Origin: Woeseiaceae bacterium
GTDB lineage: Bacteria > Pseudomonadota > Gammaproteobacteria > Steroidobacterales > Woeseiaceae
Reading direction: 5' to 3'
DNA length: 64,000 bases
Assembly (NCBI GenBank): GCA_021773095.1
Contig: JAJFKR010000020.1
Location: 124,001-188,000 of the forward strand
Below, piece by piece: positions 61,886-64,000 of this stretch (position 1 is its first letter; each line of letters begins with the position of its first letter). The notes below the pieces were generated by a model. It was not told the origin of the DNA. It was given only the letters and a program-made list of their open reading frames with translations, and made no database searches. The position numbers were made by a program, and so were the translations under genes.

Positions 61886-63267
61886 GGCCGATTGTCAATC
61901 CGGACTTCACCGAGCTTTTTTCGACCCTGACCGCGACCTTCAATAGCGGTAAGACAAAAGATCTCGCCTGGCGCCGCGAACAACTGCGGGCCGTCGAACG
62001 CATGATGAGAGAGCGAGAAGGCGACATTTTCGAAGCGCTGCATTCCGACCTCGGCAAGTCCGCACAAGAGTCATTTACGACGGAGACGTCGTACGTGAGT
62101 GGCGATGCGGCCTACAGCCGCAAGAACCTCAATCGCTGGACCCGCAGGAAACGTGTGTCGACACCTGTCGTCGGGCAGCCTGGTCGTAGCTGGATCCAGC
62201 CCGAGCCACTCGGAGTCGTACTGGTTATCGGCCCCTGGAACTATCCGCTGCAGCTAGCGCTCGCGGGAATGTCGGCGGCGATAGCGGCCGGCAATTGTGT
62301 CGTAGTCAAACCGTCAGAACTTGCACCAGCCACTTCAGCGCTGCTTGCAAAGCTGGTCGCGGAATACCTGGACCCCGATTGCATCTCGGTTGTCGAAGGC
62401 GATGTCCCTGCAACAACCGCCCTGCTCGAACTACCGTTCGATCATATCCTCTACACGGGCGGCGGCAAGGTTGCTCGAATCATAATGGCCGCCGCCGCAA
62501 AACATCTCACGCCGGTGACTTTGGAATTGGGGGGCAAATCCCCGTGTGTTGTCCTGCCCGATGCAAATCTCGAAGCAACCGCAAGAAGAATTGTGTGGGG
62601 GAAATTTACGAATGCCGGACAGACCTGCATCGCTCCCGACTACATTCTTACTGACGCCGACACAGAAGCATTGCTGATTCCGCTACTTGAGAAAAACATC
62701 CGGGAAATGTTTGGTGAGGACCCTCAACGGTCGGACTCCTATGGTCGCATAGTCAATGATCGACACTTCGAACGTGTCAACGCGTTGATCGAATCGGGTC
62801 ATACAGCGATCGGTGGGCAAGTCGAGGCGGCGGATAAATACATTGCCCCGACGGTATTGACAGATGTCAAACGCGACAGTGCCGTAATGAATGAGGAAAT
62901 CTTCGGCCCCGTCCTGCCGATCGTTCGCGCCGAAAATCTGGAAGATGCTATCGCATTAATTCGCGGCGGTGACAAACCGCTTGCTGCTTATGTTTTTACA
63001 AACAACAAACGCGCCGAAAGAAAATTTCTTGATCAAGTCAGTTGTGGCAACGCCTGTGTTAATGACGTCATGATGTTCATGGCCGTCCACGAGCTACCGT
63101 TTGGTGGTGTCGGGCCGAGTGGCATGGGTGCCTACAGCGGGCTTAGAGGTTTCGAGACCTTCAGCCACATGAAAGCCGTCATGAAGCGTGGCTGGTGGCC
63201 GGATCTGGCTGTACGATATGCGCCGCACACCGACAAGAAACTCAAGTTCTTGCGAAAAGTACGATAA
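61882..63267 (+). CDS. NAD(P)-dependent aldehyde dehydrogenase (class 3-like)
   Basis: A 461-residue ALDH. Motifs: VIGPWNYPLQLALAGMSAAIAAGN, LELGGKSPCVVLPDANLE with the general-base Glu, and NAGQTCIAPDYIL with the catalytic Cys; the C-terminal VNDVMMFMAVHELPFGGVGPSGMGAYSG is typical of class 3 / coniferyl-aldehyde dehydrogenases (no long N-terminal extension). It has no signal peptide. Start at 61882 overlaps the FKBP remnant stop. It would oxidise fatty or aromatic aldehydes; substrate unspecified. Confidence 0.92.
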   Translation: MRPIVNPDFTELFSTLTATFNSGKTKDLAWRREQLRAVERMMREREGDIFEALHSDLGKSAQESFTTETSYVSGDAAYSRKNLNRWTRRKRVSTPVVGQPGRSWIQPEPLGVVLVIGPWNYPLQLALAGMSAAIAAGNCVVVKPSELAPATSALLAKLVAEYLDPDCISVVEGDVPATTALLELPFDHILYTGGGKVARIIMAAAAKHLTPVTLELGGKSPCVVLPDANLEATARRIVWGKFTNAGQTCIAPDYILTDADTEALLIPLLEKNIREMFGEDPQRSDSYGRIVNDRHFERVNALIESGHTAIGGQVEAADKYIAPTVLTDVKRDSAVMNEEIFGPVLPIVRAENLEDAIALIRGGDKPLAAYVFTNNKRAERKFLDQVSCGNACVNDVMMFMAVHELPFGGVGPSGMGAYSGLRGFETFSHMKAVMKRGWWPDLAVRYAPHTDKKLKFLRKVR

Positions 63268-63289
63268 CGATAATCAGGGGATATCTCTC

Positions 63290-64000
63290 ATGACACGAGG
63301 TTGCCGAATAACAGCGACACTGCTACTGCTTGGCCTCAGCATTCCCACTTCAGCTGATACCACGCTGATACATGCAGGTGAATTACTCGCGATACCGGGT
63401 GAGTCGCCTTCCTCCCGACAAACAATTGTCGTCGAGGATCACCATATCGTCGAGATCGTCAAAGGCTTCGCCAGCGCCGCTGACTACGACGGCGAGGTCA
63501 CCGTGATCGACCTCAGTGACAAGTTCGTACTGCCCGGGTTGATGGATATGCACGTACATCTGCAGTTCGAACTTGGGCCGAAAAACGACAGCGAAACGTT
63601 GAAGATGTCGGATCAGTTAATGCAAATGCGCAGCATCCATTTTGCGATGAATACACTGGAGGCCGGGTTTACGACGGTTCGTGATGTCGGTTCATCATCG
63701 CAGGAAATGTACGCGATGCGCGATGCCATTGAGAATGGCTGGATTGACGGGCCACGTATCATCGCCGCCGGTGGCGTCGGAATTACCGGCGGTCACGCTG
63801 ACGTCAGCGGTGTCAGTCCGGATCTGATGGAAATTCTTACGTCTCCGAATGTTTGCGATGGCCCGTACGATTGTCGCCGCGCGGCTCGCAACGTCATAAA
63901 ATATGGAGCAGACCTGATCAAGATTACGTCCACCGGAGGCGTCATGACCGATCGCGCCACCGGTACCGGTCAGCAAATGGAGATGGACGAACTGAAAGAA
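63290..64000 (+). CDS. exported amidohydrolase (imidazolonepropionase-like), partial
   Basis: The first 237 codons of an exported metal-dependent hydrolase; the C-terminus is beyond the window. Signal peptide ITATLLLLGLSIPTSA-D; LPGLMDMHVHLQ is the H-x-H metal site on strand 1, TTVRDVGSS follows and GADLIKITSTGG carries the carboxylated-Lys equivalent. It resembles secreted amidohydrolases annotated as Xaa-Pro dipeptidase or imidazolonepropionase-like. It follows the ALDH gene by 22 bases. Confidence 0.9.
   Translation, partial: MTRGCRITATLLLLGLSIPTSADTTLIHAGELLAIPGESPSSRQTIVVEDHHIVEIVKGFASAADYDGEVTVIDLSDKFVLPGLMDMHVHLQFELGPKNDSETLKMSDQLMQMRSIHFAMNTLEAGFTTVRDVGSSSQEMYAMRDAIENGWIDGPRIIAAGGVGITGGHADVSGVSPDLMEILTSPNVCDGPYDCRRAARNVIKYGADLIKITSTGGVMTDRATGTGQQMEMDELKE

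Noticed and set aside
1-64000. CRISPR arrays, tRNA or rRNA genes, prophage and complete insertion sequences
   Set aside because: I found no regularly spaced repeats, no tRNA-like cloverleaf and no transposase or integrase frame; a dedicated search could still find small RNAs I cannot see by eye.

Overview
The window is dense, non-phage chromosomal DNA from a Gram-negative aerobic or facultative bacterium, most likely a marine gammaproteobacterium. This follows from lipoproteins with classical lipoboxes, an outer-membrane MtrB-type barrel, a complete Na+-pumping NQR operon, a Na+-type oxaloacetate decarboxylase, heme A synthase and REP-like GTAGGAGCGCGCC palindromes. The mix of sodium bioenergetics, multiheme cytochromes and DUF222-HNH genes would suit a Woeseiaceae-like sediment lineage, but that placement is inference. 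No rRNA, tRNA, CRISPR array, integrase or complete transposase was seen.

Layout. 1-6.9 kb (minus strand): a Gly/Ser-rich lipoprotein cut by the window edge, then a tight cluster transcribed as acetoacetyl-CoA synthetase, thioesterase, GlpK, a Ser/Thr kinase with zinc-ribbon tail and a PP2C phosphatase. 7-12.3 kb: peroxiredoxin-like protein, DUF2461, cold-shock protein, FMN alpha-hydroxyacid dehydrogenase, heme A synthase (ctaA/COX15) and hemN. 12.4-17.2 kb is an eroded accessory zone: a DUF222-HNH gene broken by a REP-like inverted repeat, a truncated TlpA-like thioredoxin beside a second repeat copy, a small membrane protein, a SnoaL-like protein and a metallo-beta-lactamase-fold protein. 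17.3-25.1 kb: branched-chain aminotransferase, XRE-cupin regulator divergent from a beta-alanine-type transaminase and mmsA, a second MBL protein, an M20 peptidase and a glycosyltransferase. 25.1-28.2 kb: oadGAB. 28.4-33.8 kb: lipase-like lipoprotein, DUF4124 protein, an SH3/peptidase-S74 protein with an acidic repeat stalk, M1 aminopeptidase, quinone oxidoreductase. 33.9-42.2 kb: ubiA-like prenyltransferase and nqrABCDEF-apbE-nqrM-CBS.

42.3-61.7 kb is the most interesting part: about 20 kb rich in electron-transfer genes. It holds a Wolinella-type succinate dehydrogenase/fumarate reductase (C-A-B), a NapC/NrfH-like six-heme cytochrome, an 11-heme cytochrome fused to a b-type membrane domain (architecture like Geobacter CbcL), a diheme cytochrome c, a decaheme MtrA/DmsE homologue, an MtrB/PioB barrel, a large surface-type lipoprotein with a G-x-x linker and an ethylbenzene-dehydrogenase-like heme domain, and an NrfD / Tat-exported FeS / tetraheme cytochrome module. 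I count 35 c-type heme sites (33 CxxCH, 2 CxxxCH). Read together they predict a path from the quinone pool through the periplasm and across the outer membrane to (or from) an extracellular electron acceptor or donor, with the lipoprotein taking the place MtrC/OmcA occupies in Shewanella.

61.8-64 kb: an aldehyde dehydrogenase whose start overlaps a stranded 18-codon FKBP-isomerase N-terminus, and the start of an exported amidohydrolase. The likely physiology is a sodium-cycling heterotroph (OAD and NQR pumps; acetoacetate, glycerol, beta-alanine/valine and peptide use) with a large respiratory branch reaching the cell surface.
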